Assembly: GCA_902362435.1 (NCBI GenBank)
Contig: CABIWW010000008.1
Coordinates: 72,516-136,515 of the forward strand
Source: Eubacteriaceae bacterium
GTDB lineage: Bacteria > Bacillota > Clostridia > Peptostreptococcales > Anaerovoracaceae
Reading direction: 5' to 3'
DNA length: 64,000 nucleotides
The stretch's first letter is position 1; every line of letters begins with the position of its first letter. Of this stretch, positions 26,587 through 35,057 are shown piece after piece. Made by a program: the position numbers and the translations under genes. The notes under the pieces were generated by a model that was given only the letters and a program-made list of their open reading frames with translations, was not told where the DNA came from and did not search any database.

Positions 26587-27666
26587 ATGATGAAAAAGAT
26601 AATGATGCTACTGTCAGCTGTACTGATGATGCTCACGGTAGCCGGATGCGGAGCACCTGAAGCCGAACAGCCGGAGGATCAGGTGAGCTACGAGATCGCG
26701 ATGGTGACAGATGCCGATATGATAATGGACGGCGGATACAGCCAGGTGGCGTGGACGGCGATAAGTGAGTTCGGAGCGGACAAGGGCGTGTCGCACAAGT
26801 ATTACAAAGCGCCGGAGGCTTCAGATGAAGCTTACATGGAGACGATAGACAATGCAGTGGAAAAGGGCGCGAAGCTGATAATAGCGGACGGATCTTCATT
26901 TGCGGACGTTGTCTGCAGTGCACAGAAAGAATATAAGGATGTAAAATTCATACTGATAGATTCGGAACCGGTGGACAAGGAGTCGGGGAAGACTGATATC
27001 GGAGATAATACAGCGGTAGTGATGTTCGCATCCGAACAGGCAGGCTATCTTGCCGGATACAGCGCTGTAAAAGACGGAAAGACGCAGCTGGGCTTTATCG
27101 GCGATGAGAAAAAGTCTGTAGTGATGGATTACGGTTACGGATTCCTGCAGGGTGCTGATGCGGCAGCCAAGGAAACAGGCGCTGCAGTATCTGTGAATTA
27201 CCGCTACTGCACTTCGGATGATACGAGAGAGTCTATACTGAGCACGGCTTCGGAATGGTACGGGGCAGGCACGGAAGTGATATTCGCATGCGGCGAAACG
27301 GTAGAGCAGCCTGTGATAGAAGCTGCAGAGCTTACGGACAGGAAGGTGATCGCGGCTGAAACTGACAAGAGTGAAATGTCAGATACGGTGATGACATCTG
27401 CTGTAAAGGATATAGACGGCGTGCTTGAAGAATTGCTCAAGCAGTACAGACGAGACAAGTTCCCGGGCGGCGAAGTCCAGACATATAATGCTGAGAATGA
27501 CGGGATATGGCTGGAAATGAGCAACGGCAGATTTGCAGCATTTTCAGAATCCGATTACAACAGTGTGCTCGATACGATAAAGGACGGCAATGTGACTGTA
27601 AAGGCTCACAGCAGCGGAGATATCGCTTCGCTCGGGCTTTCGAAAGTCACAGTGACAGAGAAATAG
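26587..27666 (+). CDS. BMP-family substrate-binding lipoprotein
   Basis: A 359-residue secreted lipoprotein; ATG 26587 is behind AGGAGGGAT. The signal peptide (MMKKIMMLLSAVLMMLTVAGC) carries a clear lipobox TVAGC. The mature part has the BMP/PnrA-like fold with MVTDADMIMDGGYSQVAW, GAKLIIADGSSF and SEQAGYLAGY. Relatives bind nucleosides or related ligands for ABC import, or sense them (Med-like). No permease or ATPase gene is adjacent, so it is an orphan binding protein here. Confidence 0.9.
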   Translation: MMKKIMMLLSAVLMMLTVAGCGAPEAEQPEDQVSYEIAMVTDADMIMDGGYSQVAWTAISEFGADKGVSHKYYKAPEASDEAYMETIDNAVEKGAKLIIADGSSFADVVCSAQKEYKDVKFILIDSEPVDKESGKTDIGDNTAVVMFASEQAGYLAGYSAVKDGKTQLGFIGDEKKSVVMDYGYGFLQGADAAAKETGAAVSVNYRYCTSDDTRESILSTASEWYGAGTEVIFACGETVEQPVIEAAELTDRKVIAAETDKSEMSDTVMTSAVKDIDGVLEELLKQYRRDKFPGGEVQTYNAENDGIWLEMSNGRFAAFSESDYNSVLDTIKDGNVTVKAHSSGDIASLGLSKVTVTEK

Positions 27667-27701
27667 CGGGAGAAAAACTACAATTATTTGATGAGATGCA
27701 A

Positions 27702-27766
27702 AAAGCGCCTCTTCAGGATATCGCTGACGAATATCAGCGCACAGATCCTGAGGCGGCGCTTTTTTG
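27702..27766 (+). terminator. Long terminator after the BMP lipoprotein
   Basis: AAAGCGCC...CAGGAT with an internal CTGA/TCAG stem pairs with ATCCTG...GGCGCTTT, followed by TTTT. It is a multi-armed stem about 36 bases after the stop. Confidence 0.8.
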
Positions 27767-27808
27767 TGCGTGGATCATGCTGCGAAGACAGATAAAAGCA
27801 TCAAAAAA

Positions 27809-27837
27809 CCCCGCATATATAGACATGCGGGGCATGA
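27809..27837 (-). terminator. citrate synthase terminator
   Basis: On the minus strand CCCCGCAT/ATGCGGGG is followed by TTTTTT, about 11 bases after the citrate synthase stop. Together with 27702-27766 it separates the convergent genes. Confidence 0.85.
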
Positions 27838-27847
27838 TCGATAAAAA

Positions 27848-29314
27848 TTATTTTTTAATCGGCAGGGTAGATGATGTCCTGTCCTTGATATTGATGTATT
27901 CGCGCGGCTGCTGTACCGAGTTGTAAGCAGGTCGCATCAGCTTTCCTCCGGCAACGAGTTCCTCTATCCTGTGTGCGCACCAGCCTGAAAGCCTTGCTGT
28001 AGCGAACAGCGGCGTGGCGATGGTAACAGGTATATCAAGCGCATCGTATACGAAGCCTGAATAAAGATCCACGTTGGCAGGCATAGGCTTTTCGATGCCT
28101 GTAACTTCTGCGTAGAGCTGCGGCGTGCGTCGTTCGATGTAATCACACAGCAGGAAATCGTCTACGAGATTCTTGTTCTCTGCGAGCTTCTTGGACATCG
28201 ACTTGAGAAGCTTTGCTCTCGGATCGGACAGTGTGTATATCGCATGTCCCATACCGTATACGAGACCGGTCTTGTCGTTTGCTTCCTTTTTGAGGATCTT
28301 GACGAGATAGTCGTCGAGCTTGCCTCTGTTGTTGAAGTCAGGAACGTGAGCCTTTATATCAGCGATCATGTTGATCACGGCTATATTGGCTCCGCCGTGT
28401 TTAGGACCTTTCAGCGAGCCAATGGCAGCTGAGATGGCGGAATATGTATCGGTGCCGGTCGACGAGATCAGATGCGTCGTGAATGACGAGTTGTTTCCGC
28501 CGCCGTGCTCCGCATGCAGTATCATGGAAAGATCCAGCAGTTTCGCTTCTATATCCATGTATTCTCCCATAGGTCTGATCATCCTGAGGATGTTTTCCGA
28601 AGTGGAAAGCTCAGGTATAGGGTTATGCAGATGAAGGCTCATGTTGTCGTAGAATGAAGCCTTTGCCTGATATGCATAAGCGATCAGCGCCGGGAAATAT
28701 CCGATCAGATTTATCGACTGGCGAAGTACGTTAGGGATCGATGTGTCGTCCGGATTGTCATCGTAGCAGTACAGTGCCAGTACGCTTCGCGCCAGCTTGT
28801 TCATGATGTTGTTTGACGGTGCTGTCAGTATCATGTCACGTGCGAAGCCGTTAGGCAGTTCGCGCTTGGCACCGAGCATTTTTTTGAAAGCTTCAAGTTC
28901 AGATCTGCTCGGGAGCGTTCCGAATATCAGCAAGAAAGTGATTTCTTCGAAGCCGAAACGGTCTTCCTTTATGCAGTTTCCGACAATATCTTCAATGTTG
29001 TAGCCCCTGTAAAAGAGCTTTCCGTCGACAGGGATCTTGTTGCCCGCAGAGTCCACTTCGTATCCGCGGACGTCTCCGATTTTGGTAAGACCCACCACGA
29101 CTCCTGTTCCGTTGGAATTTCTCAAGCCTCGTTTTACGTTGTTTTTTATATAAAGATCAGATTCGATTTTATCGTTAGTTTCAATGGTTTTAGCGCTATA
29201 ATCGAGAAAATCCTGGACGAGTGTGGATTTGACAGTGTTTTTTATCTCCTCCTTCACCGCACTTTTTACGGTCTTTTTTATGTCGTGTCTTTTACTTTTG
29301 TTCCTGTTAAACAT
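27848..29314 (-). CDS. Citrate synthase (citrate/2-methylcitrate synthase family)
   Basis: A 488-residue protein, longer than the usual 370-430 residues because of a basic, lysine-rich N-terminal extension of about 60 residues (NRNKSKRHDIKKTVKSAV). Family motifs are GLTKIGDVRGYE, LHAEHGGGNNSSFTTH with a catalytic His, GPKHGGAN, and GMGHAIYTLSDPRA. It condenses oxaloacetate and acetyl-CoA and in anaerobes feeds 2-oxoglutarate and glutamate synthesis. It is monocistronic, with a promoter at 29351-29379 and the site AAGGAGG. Confidence 0.95.
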   Translation of the reverse strand: MFNRNKSKRHDIKKTVKSAVKEEIKNTVKSTLVQDFLDYSAKTIETNDKIESDLYIKNNVKRGLRNSNGTGVVVGLTKIGDVRGYEVDSAGNKIPVDGKLFYRGYNIEDIVGNCIKEDRFGFEEITFLLIFGTLPSRSELEAFKKMLGAKRELPNGFARDMILTAPSNNIMNKLARSVLALYCYDDNPDDTSIPNVLRQSINLIGYFPALIAYAYQAKASFYDNMSLHLHNPIPELSTSENILRMIRPMGEYMDIEAKLLDLSMILHAEHGGGNNSSFTTHLISSTGTDTYSAISAAIGSLKGPKHGGANIAVINMIADIKAHVPDFNNRGKLDDYLVKILKKEANDKTGLVYGMGHAIYTLSDPRAKLLKSMSKKLAENKNLVDDFLLCDYIERRTPQLYAEVTGIEKPMPANVDLYSGFVYDALDIPVTIATPLFATARLSGWCAHRIEELVAGGKLMRPAYNSVQQPREYINIKDRTSSTLPIKK

Positions 29315-29350
29315 TCAAGACCTCCTTATAATTAATACTTTACAGACTAG

Positions 29351-29379
29351 AGTATAACACATCAGAACACTAAAGTAAA
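29351..29379 (-). promoter_or_regulatory. citrate synthase promoter
   Basis: On the minus strand TTTACT (29374-29379), a 17-base spacer, then TATACT (29351-29356), 37 bases before the start codon. Confidence 0.7.
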
Positions 29380-29449
29380 TTACATAAATATGGCATGAAA
29401 GCCTATTTTATGCCGACCGCAAAATAGTACATGCAAACAGCTAGAAAAT

Positions 29450-29489
29450 GTACACATGTACACGCGTACACTGGTATATTTGTATACAA
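29450..29489. repeat. Five-fold 8-base periodic repeat GTAYA
   Basis: GTACA or GTATA begins at 29450, 29458, 29466, 29474 and 29482, exactly 8 bases apart. The array lies between the stop of the amino-acid permease and the citrate synthase promoter, about 70 bases upstream of the latter. It could be a regulator binding array or a topological feature. Confidence 0.7.
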
Positions 29490-29493
29490 TCGG

Positions 29494-30936
29494 TTAAAAC
29501 GGGTCGATAGCACCTGTAAACAGCAGTATCAGTGAAAGTATGGCAAGTGCGGTTATGATATAGGCTATGTTTTTTTCATAGCGTCTGAATACGAAGAGAT
29601 CCTTTTCGCGGCGGCCTTTCATATAGACCAGTATGCCGGGGGCGTAAAGTATGCTGGTGATCAGCACCTGGACCATGCCGGAGGATACGATCATCCATAT
29701 GCCGTACAGCGTGCCCATAAGAGCGAAGATCCTTTCCCTTACCAGAGCCCCGCCGTCGATAGAGCTGCGTATGCCGGCGCTGAACGTGAGCTTTGCATAA
29801 TAAAGCGCACTCAGCAGATAAGGAAGCATTATCATAGAAGCTCCTATTGTATAAAACGCCAGATATGATGATTCGTTCAGCAGCACGATGAGGAGGAATA
29901 TCTGGATCAGGATATTCGTTATTATCAGCGATACTGCGGGAGAGCCGTTTTTGTTGCTTTTGCCGAAGGCTCTGGTGAAGACGCCCTGCTTGGCGGCTTC
30001 GTAGGGACATTCGGCTGCGATTATCGTCCAGCCGAGCAGTGCTCCGGCGATGGAAACGATAACCCCGATGTTTACGATAGTGGCGCCCCATGGACCTACG
30101 GCGGCTTCGAGTATATGAGCCATCTGAGGATTGTCGAGGCGTGCGAGCTCTTCTGCAGGCAGCACTCCCATACTGAGGACTGCAACGATCACGTAAAGAG
30201 CGAGAAGCCCCAGGAATCCCGTAAGTGAAGCTTTTCCGACATCATCCGGCTTCTTTGCACGGGCAGACAGCACGACTGCTCCCTCGACGCCGATGAAGGC
30301 CCATACGGTCGACGAGGTGGTGGCCATGATCTGTGAATTGAGCGAAAGTGTGCCGTTGCCCCAGAAGTTGTCAAAGAATATTTCCGGGTCGAATTTTGAA
30401 GCGAGCGGAACCGCTGCGATGAATACGAAGATAGGTATCAGTTTACATATCGTCGCGACTGTGGTGACGAGCGTGGCCTGCTTTACTCCGCGGAGGACCA
30501 GTGCAACAATCATCCATACGAGCACGGAGCCGCATATCACGGATACCGTATTCGTGCCCTTTGCAAACACAGGGAAGAAATAACCCAGGGAACCGAAGAG
30601 CAGAGTGATATAAGAAACGTTGGAGATCAGCGCGCTCATCCAGTAGCCCCATGCCGAATTGAAGCCGACGAATTCGCCGAACCCTTCCTTGGCGTAGCTG
30701 TAGATGCCGTTTGTCAGTTCGGGTCTGATAGTGTTCAGGCCGAAGAACGATCTCATCAGTGTGTACATCCCTATGCCGCATATGCTCCATCCTATGAGCA
30801 CGCTGCCTGTGTGGGCTCCGTTCGACGCCATGTCTCCGGCTATCGTGAAGATCCCGGCGCCTATTGTCGAGCCGATTATCATGGCGGTCAGTCCGCCGAA
30901 CCCCAGCTGGTGCGTTTTATCCTGTTTGTTCTCCAT
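29494..30936 (-). CDS. APC-family basic amino acid antiporter (arginine/ornithine type)
   Basis: A 480-residue membrane protein with about 12-13 helices; the ATG at 30936 follows GTAAGGAG. The N-terminal MIIGSTIGAGIFTIAGDMA is the APC consensus substrate loop, and YAKEGFGEFVGFNSAWGYWMS is typical of the ArcD/YdgI-like arginine-ornithine or lysine antiporters. It exchanges a basic amino acid for its product. No arginine deiminase genes are nearby. The Crp/Fnr regulator lies directly upstream on the same strand, so it may share control. Confidence 0.88.
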   Translation of the reverse strand: MENKQDKTHQLGFGGLTAMIIGSTIGAGIFTIAGDMASNGAHTGSVLIGWSICGIGMYTLMRSFFGLNTIRPELTNGIYSYAKEGFGEFVGFNSAWGYWMSALISNVSYITLLFGSLGYFFPVFAKGTNTVSVICGSVLVWMIVALVLRGVKQATLVTTVATICKLIPIFVFIAAVPLASKFDPEIFFDNFWGNGTLSLNSQIMATTSSTVWAFIGVEGAVVLSARAKKPDDVGKASLTGFLGLLALYVIVAVLSMGVLPAEELARLDNPQMAHILEAAVGPWGATIVNIGVIVSIAGALLGWTIIAAECPYEAAKQGVFTRAFGKSNKNGSPAVSLIITNILIQIFLLIVLLNESSYLAFYTIGASMIMLPYLLSALYYAKLTFSAGIRSSIDGGALVRERIFALMGTLYGIWMIVSSGMVQVLITSILYAPGILVYMKGRREKDLFVFRRYEKNIAYIITALAILSLILLFTGAIDPF

Positions 30937-31061
30937 AAAAAACTCCTTACAGATGTCCGAGCTGCTGCGAATATGCCCGGACATGATATTTTGAATATCG
31001 TCTAATAAGGAGTATTTCCTGAAAAGCTGAAAAAAATTAGTGCTTGTATGATCATTGGGTT

Positions 31062-31736
31062 TTATTCCAGAAGGCGGAACGTGTTCCTGCTGAAATCTAT
31101 GATACCGTCTTCTTTCATATTGTTGAGCTCTCGTGTCAGCGCGCTTCTGTCCACGTTCAGGTAGCTGGCGAGCTCGACCCTGCCGAGAGGGATCACAAAC
31201 GCGTCGTTTTCATCACCGGAGCCGGACTCCTGAGCTTGAACGGAGAGATATGCCAGGATCTTCTTGCGAAGCGTCTTCTGAGACACGATGGCGAGCTTTT
31301 CCATGAGCTGTTTGTTTTTTTCGGCGATCAGCGATACCATGTTTTCGATTATCCTGTGGTGGAAAACGCAGGAAAGCGTACAGGTGTGCATTATCCTGTA
31401 GAACGGTATGGAAAGGAGCCGCGTGTTTTTTGCAGAGCGGAATGACACGGAAGCCACAGGGTCGCTCGAGCCTGCGAATGTCTCTCCGAAAAGCTGGTTT
31501 TCGCCTATCACTGAAAGGATCGTTTCGTTTCCCCATATATCGAGCTTGAGCATGTGCACGGTGCCGGAGAGCACGACATGGATCCATTTCATCTCATCAG
31601 CCTCAAGAGAAATGAACTGACCTTTGTCATACGTTTTGATCTGGCCGCCGATGCATGACATCATGCCGGGAAGATCGCTCTCTTTGATCCCGTGGAAAAG
31701 ATCGAGTTTTTTTATTTCGTTGATATCGCAGTTCAT
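31062..31736 (-). CDS. Crp/Fnr-family transcriptional regulator
   Basis: A 224-residue protein; ATG 31736 follows AGAGGTGAT. It has an N-terminal cyclic-nucleotide-binding-like beta-roll (about residues 10-120, ENQLFGETFAGSSD) and a C-terminal winged helix (VELASYLNVDRSALTRELNNM, about 180-200). No Fnr-type cysteine cluster is evident, so the signal is probably not an iron-sulfur cluster. Relatives in Clostridia respond to metabolites or redox. A palindrome overlaps its own -35 box, suggesting autoregulation and control of the divergent NimA-like gene. Confidence 0.88.
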   Translation of the reverse strand: MNCDINEIKKLDLFHGIKESDLPGMMSCIGGQIKTYDKGQFISLEADEMKWIHVVLSGTVHMLKLDIWGNETILSVIGENQLFGETFAGSSDPVASVSFRSAKNTRLLSIPFYRIMHTCTLSCVFHHRIIENMVSLIAEKNKQLMEKLAIVSQKTLRKKILAYLSVQAQESGSGDENDAFVIPLGRVELASYLNVDRSALTRELNNMKEDGIIDFSRNTFRLLE

Positions 31737-31814
31737 ATGATCACCTCTGTACATTAGTATCTGATTGTGCTGCATGCATATGCAGCATATTTTCGTGCGG
31801 ACTTTTATGTAAAA

Positions 31815-31850
31815 ATTATACGATGTTTTTGTATATGTTGCAACGGCAAC
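31815..31850 (-). promoter_or_regulatory. Crp/Fnr gene promoter overlapped by palindrome
   Basis: On the minus strand TTGCAA (31838-31843), a 17-base spacer, then TATAAT (31815-31820). The palindrome GTTGC-aacg-GCAAC (31837-31850) covers the -35 box and lies about 70 bases before the divergent gene at 31917, the expected layout of an autoregulated Crp/Fnr operator. Confidence 0.65.
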
Positions 31851-31916
31851 GTCGTGCGCCGGGACCAGGATGGTATGCTTTATGAAAAAAGAGAAATCGA
31901 AACAGGAGGAAAAGAT

Positions 31917-32405
31917 ATGAAAAGAGAAATGTATAAAAAAGACAGACAGATGAGTGCGGAGGCCGTAGAAAAGGCATTCTCCGCAGGGAATCACGGAACT
32001 CTGGCAGTCAACGGTGATGACGGTTATCCGTATGCGGTCCCTGTAAATTACGTGTATGATAACGGAAAGATATATATACATTCAGCAAAGTACGGATATA
32101 AGATCGAAGCGTTGAAGAACAGCGACAGGGTCTGCTTCTCGGCAATACTCAATTCAAGAGTGCAGCAGGATATGTTCACCGCAGCGTATCAGAGCGTCGT
32201 GGCATTCGGCAGAGCATCATTTGTTGAAGATGATGCAGAGAGAAGAAGGATACTCGAGCAGTTCATTTACAAATTATCACCTGACTTTGTCGAAGGCGGA
32301 ATGAAATTCGTCGACGCTGCGATAGGAAAGACTGCACTGATCTGCATAGACGTGGAAGAAATCAAGGGCAAGGAGAATATGGCTAAGACCTTTGATGTGA
32401 AATAA
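31917..32405 (+). CDS. Pyridoxamine 5'-phosphate oxidase-like flavoprotein (NimA family)
   Basis: A 162-residue protein from ATG 31917 behind AACAGGAGG. The pattern GTLAVNGDDGYPYAVPVNYVY (as two halves), YIHSAKYGYKIEAL and VCFSAIL belongs to the split-barrel FMN-binding family that includes Nim nitroimidazole reductases. It probably binds FMN as a dimer and reduces small electrophiles. It is divergent from the Crp/Fnr gene. Confidence 0.85.
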   Translation: MKREMYKKDRQMSAEAVEKAFSAGNHGTLAVNGDDGYPYAVPVNYVYDNGKIYIHSAKYGYKIEALKNSDRVCFSAILNSRVQQDMFTAAYQSVVAFGRASFVEDDAERRRILEQFIYKLSPDFVEGGMKFVDAAIGKTALICIDVEEIKGKENMAKTFDVK

Positions 32406-32425
32406 ATACAGCAGTATACAGTCTG

Positions 32426-32480
32426 CCGCGAACGGTGCCGGAGCTGGGGATACAGTTTTCGGAGCTGATCGCGGTTTTTT
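32426..32480 (+). terminator. Terminator after the NimA-like gene
   Basis: CCGCG (32426-32430) and CGCGG (32470-32474) enclose weaker internal pairing and are followed by TTTTTT. Confidence 0.6.
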
Positions 32481-32594
32481 GTTCTGCGGTAAAAAAGACT
32501 GTTATTATTGTGAAGTCGTGATCGCGAGGCATCCTTGATATGAAAACGCCTACTGGCTGTCGGTATTTGTCGAATAATGTCGAAATAAAACGCT

Positions 32595-32622
32595 TTTGGA
32601 TAGGAGAAGGGTGTAGTATAAT
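32595..32622 (+). promoter_or_regulatory. Promoter of the surface-protein gene
   Basis: TTTGGA (32595-32600), a 16-base spacer and TATAAT (32617-32622). It fills the 313-base gap before the surface protein together with the preceding terminator; the leader before the start at 32719 is AT-rich. Confidence 0.5.
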
Positions 32623-32718
32623 TTTTATATGGTAAAAAATAGAAAATATGAAAAATATTTTCAAACACCGGGATCATTTTATAAAATCTCAGATAAGGCA
32701 TTAAAAGGGGGAATTAAA

Positions 32719-34935
32719 ATGCAGAGATCAAGAGGACGGGTATCGGCGGCACTGCTTGCGGTGCTGCTGGCCGCAGTGAGTATCGCGGCTTCATTTTCAG
32801 CGGCTTTGACAGCGGAAGCCGCTGAGTACACTGTTGAGAACAGCGGGTATGCCTATGAAGGTTCGACCAGAGTAGGGCGCTTTTCCGTGAACGGAAAAGC
32901 GGCATTCTGCTGTGATCATGAAAAGTTCACACCACCGACAGGGACGAAGGCTTCGGCTTCGGTCGGAAAAAGTGCAGATGTTGCAAAGGTACTGTATTAC
33001 GGGTATGGAGGTCCGGAACAGTGGTCAGGGTTTGCGGACAGCAGCTCTGCGCTGGTTGCGACATCGCTTGCGCTGGATCACTATTTCAACAACGGTAACG
33101 GGGACGGCAGCGCCAGCTACAGCGCGTTCATGGACTTTCTGAGTACGAAGGATGCGACGATGTCAGGAACATCGTATATCATTTACAAGACCGGCAGGGC
33201 CTCGTACCAGCGACTGATCGCGAGGACACCGGATATCAGTGTGTCAGTGTCTGTCACGAAGGAAAGCGTGGAGAAGACGTTTACCGACGGCAATGTATGC
33301 TATTCGCTCGCAGGGGCGCAGTATGGTATCTATGTCGGCAGCAGACTTCTGACGACCGTTACGACGGACGAGGATGGGAAGGCTTCAGCTGAGATCACTC
33401 TGAATAAAGAGGTGGCAGGAAAGATCACGATAAGAGAGCTGAAGCCGTCGGAAGGATATGTACTGGATGAAAAGGAATACGTATGCGACGGCACTTCAGG
33501 AAAGGTCAGCATAACTTCGAAGGAACCGCCGGTGAAGAATCCTGTCAGAATGCTTCTCTACAAATACGATTCGGAGACTGAAAAGAAAGCGGACGCTGAA
33601 GACGGAAAAATTTATATCCCGCAGAAAGGCGGAAGTCTGGAAGGCGCTGTGTTCAGGGCGGATTTCTTCGGCATAAGACATGATGAGATGCCTGATGACA
33701 AGGACTACAGCAGTTTGAAGCCGCTGAGGACGTGGTATTTCAGCAGCGATAAGGATGGAAGGATAGAGTTTAAAAAATCATTCCTGGCGTCGGGGTATGA
33801 TCAGTCGGAGCTTTTCACTGACCCGGATGACGGCGAGTCATCGGCGCTGCCGCTTGGAGTCGTGGTGATAAAAGAAGTAAAAGCGCCGGAAGGCTATCTT
33901 GTAAATGATGATGTATATGTGTCGGAGATAAGGGCAGAAGGTACATCTGCAGAGACAGATGTATATCAGGTCTCGGAAATACCGGAACAGATAAATCGCG
34001 GGGATCTCAGGTTCTGCAAGATAGAAGAAGGATCGAATCACAGGATGGCGGGCATACCGTTCATGATAACCTCGCTGCAGGAGGACGGCAGCGATGCAGA
34101 GGATGGAGAAAGTCATATACTGGTCACTGATGAGAACGGATACGCGTCGACTTCCAGTGCTGACAATGCTCATTCATGCAGGACCAATGCGAATGACGAT
34201 GCATGGGACGGATCATCGATCGATGATGATGCGCTGGATGCAGCGGCGGGCATATGGTTCGGAGAGGGATCAGCTCTGAATGATGAGCGTGGAGCGCTGC
34301 CGTACGGCAGATACAGGATCGATGAGCTGCCGTGCAGGAACAACGAAGGATATAAGCTTCTGAAAGGCATAGAGATAAAAGTCAGCAGGGACAGCAGTCT
34401 GATCGAGCTGGGAACGCTCACGAACAGCAAAGTGAAGCTGAAGACGAGTGTGTGGGACAGTGAACTGAACAGGGAGCACGTGACATTGCCAAGAAAGGCT
34501 GTGACGCTTACCGATAGAGTGGAATACCAGGGCCTGGAGAAAGGAGAGAAATATACGCTTGAAGGCGTGCTGATGGACAAGTCCACAGGCAAAGAGCTGC
34601 TGGTGAACGGCAGAAAGGTGACTTCGACAAAGGAGTTCACAGCTGAAGCTGAAAACGGAAAGATCGATGTGGAATTCACTTTTGATGCGTCGGCGTTCGA
34701 AGACTGCAGGATCGTCGTGTTTGAGACTCTGGTGAAGGGCGGTCTGGTGATAGCGAGACATGAGGATATCAATGATACGGATCAGACGATAAGATTCCTC
34801 CGCCCTGAAACCGGATCAGCGGTTTCAACAGGAGATCGCATACCGGCTGCGATGCTGCCGGCGCTGACATTGATGACTGTATCAGCAGTGATCGCCGTGG
34901 CGGTCCTTTACAGAAGAAAACACACGCAGATGTGA
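32719..34935 (+). CDS. Surface-anchored protein: thioester-like, Cna-B and VaFE domains
   Basis: A 738-residue secreted protein; ATG 32719 follows AAAAGGGGG. It has a signal peptide to about residue 36 (AALTAEAAEY), then a thioester-adhesin-like domain with FSVNGKAAFCCDHEK and YYGYGGPEQW. The usual TQxA glutamine motif reads ATSLALDH near 114, without glutamine. Cna-B-like domains follow (YGIYVGSRLL..., FRADFFGIRHDE..., YRIDELPC), then a VaFE-type domain (LTDRVEYQGLEKGEKYTLEG). The tail RPETGSAVSTGD, a hydrophobic helix and YRRKH form a sortase-type anchor, although the LPxTG match is imperfect. No sortase gene lies in the window. It is a probable cell-wall adhesin. Confidence 0.85.
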   Translation: MQRSRGRVSAALLAVLLAAVSIAASFSAALTAEAAEYTVENSGYAYEGSTRVGRFSVNGKAAFCCDHEKFTPPTGTKASASVGKSADVAKVLYYGYGGPEQWSGFADSSSALVATSLALDHYFNNGNGDGSASYSAFMDFLSTKDATMSGTSYIIYKTGRASYQRLIARTPDISVSVSVTKESVEKTFTDGNVCYSLAGAQYGIYVGSRLLTTVTTDEDGKASAEITLNKEVAGKITIRELKPSEGYVLDEKEYVCDGTSGKVSITSKEPPVKNPVRMLLYKYDSETEKKADAEDGKIYIPQKGGSLEGAVFRADFFGIRHDEMPDDKDYSSLKPLRTWYFSSDKDGRIEFKKSFLASGYDQSELFTDPDDGESSALPLGVVVIKEVKAPEGYLVNDDVYVSEIRAEGTSAETDVYQVSEIPEQINRGDLRFCKIEEGSNHRMAGIPFMITSLQEDGSDAEDGESHILVTDENGYASTSSADNAHSCRTNANDDAWDGSSIDDDALDAAAGIWFGEGSALNDERGALPYGRYRIDELPCRNNEGYKLLKGIEIKVSRDSSLIELGTLTNSKVKLKTSVWDSELNREHVTLPRKAVTLTDRVEYQGLEKGEKYTLEGVLMDKSTGKELLVNGRKVTSTKEFTAEAENGKIDVEFTFDASAFEDCRIVVFETLVKGGLVIARHEDINDTDQTIRFLRPETGSAVSTGDRIPAAMLPALTLMTVSAVIAVAVLYRRKHTQM

Positions 34936-34991
34936 TGGTTCACGGGGGATGGGCGTGATGTATCTGTGCAAATAGAGATGTAAATAAAAAT

Positions 34992-35026
34992 GACCCGTCG
35001 GACATGAAAGTCCGGCGGGCCGTTTA
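34992..35026. terminator. Bidirectional terminator
   Basis: CCCGTCGGAC/GTCCGGCGGG (34994-35019), with T-rich flanks on both strands, separates the surface protein and the convergent symporter gene. Confidence 0.8.
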
Positions 35027-35057
35027 AAAATAGATGACCGTATTGTGATATTATCGT

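Noticed and set aside
27507..27926. 139-codon frame after the BMP lipoprotein
   Set aside because: It overlaps the lipoprotein gene and two terminators, and lies mostly in the stems.
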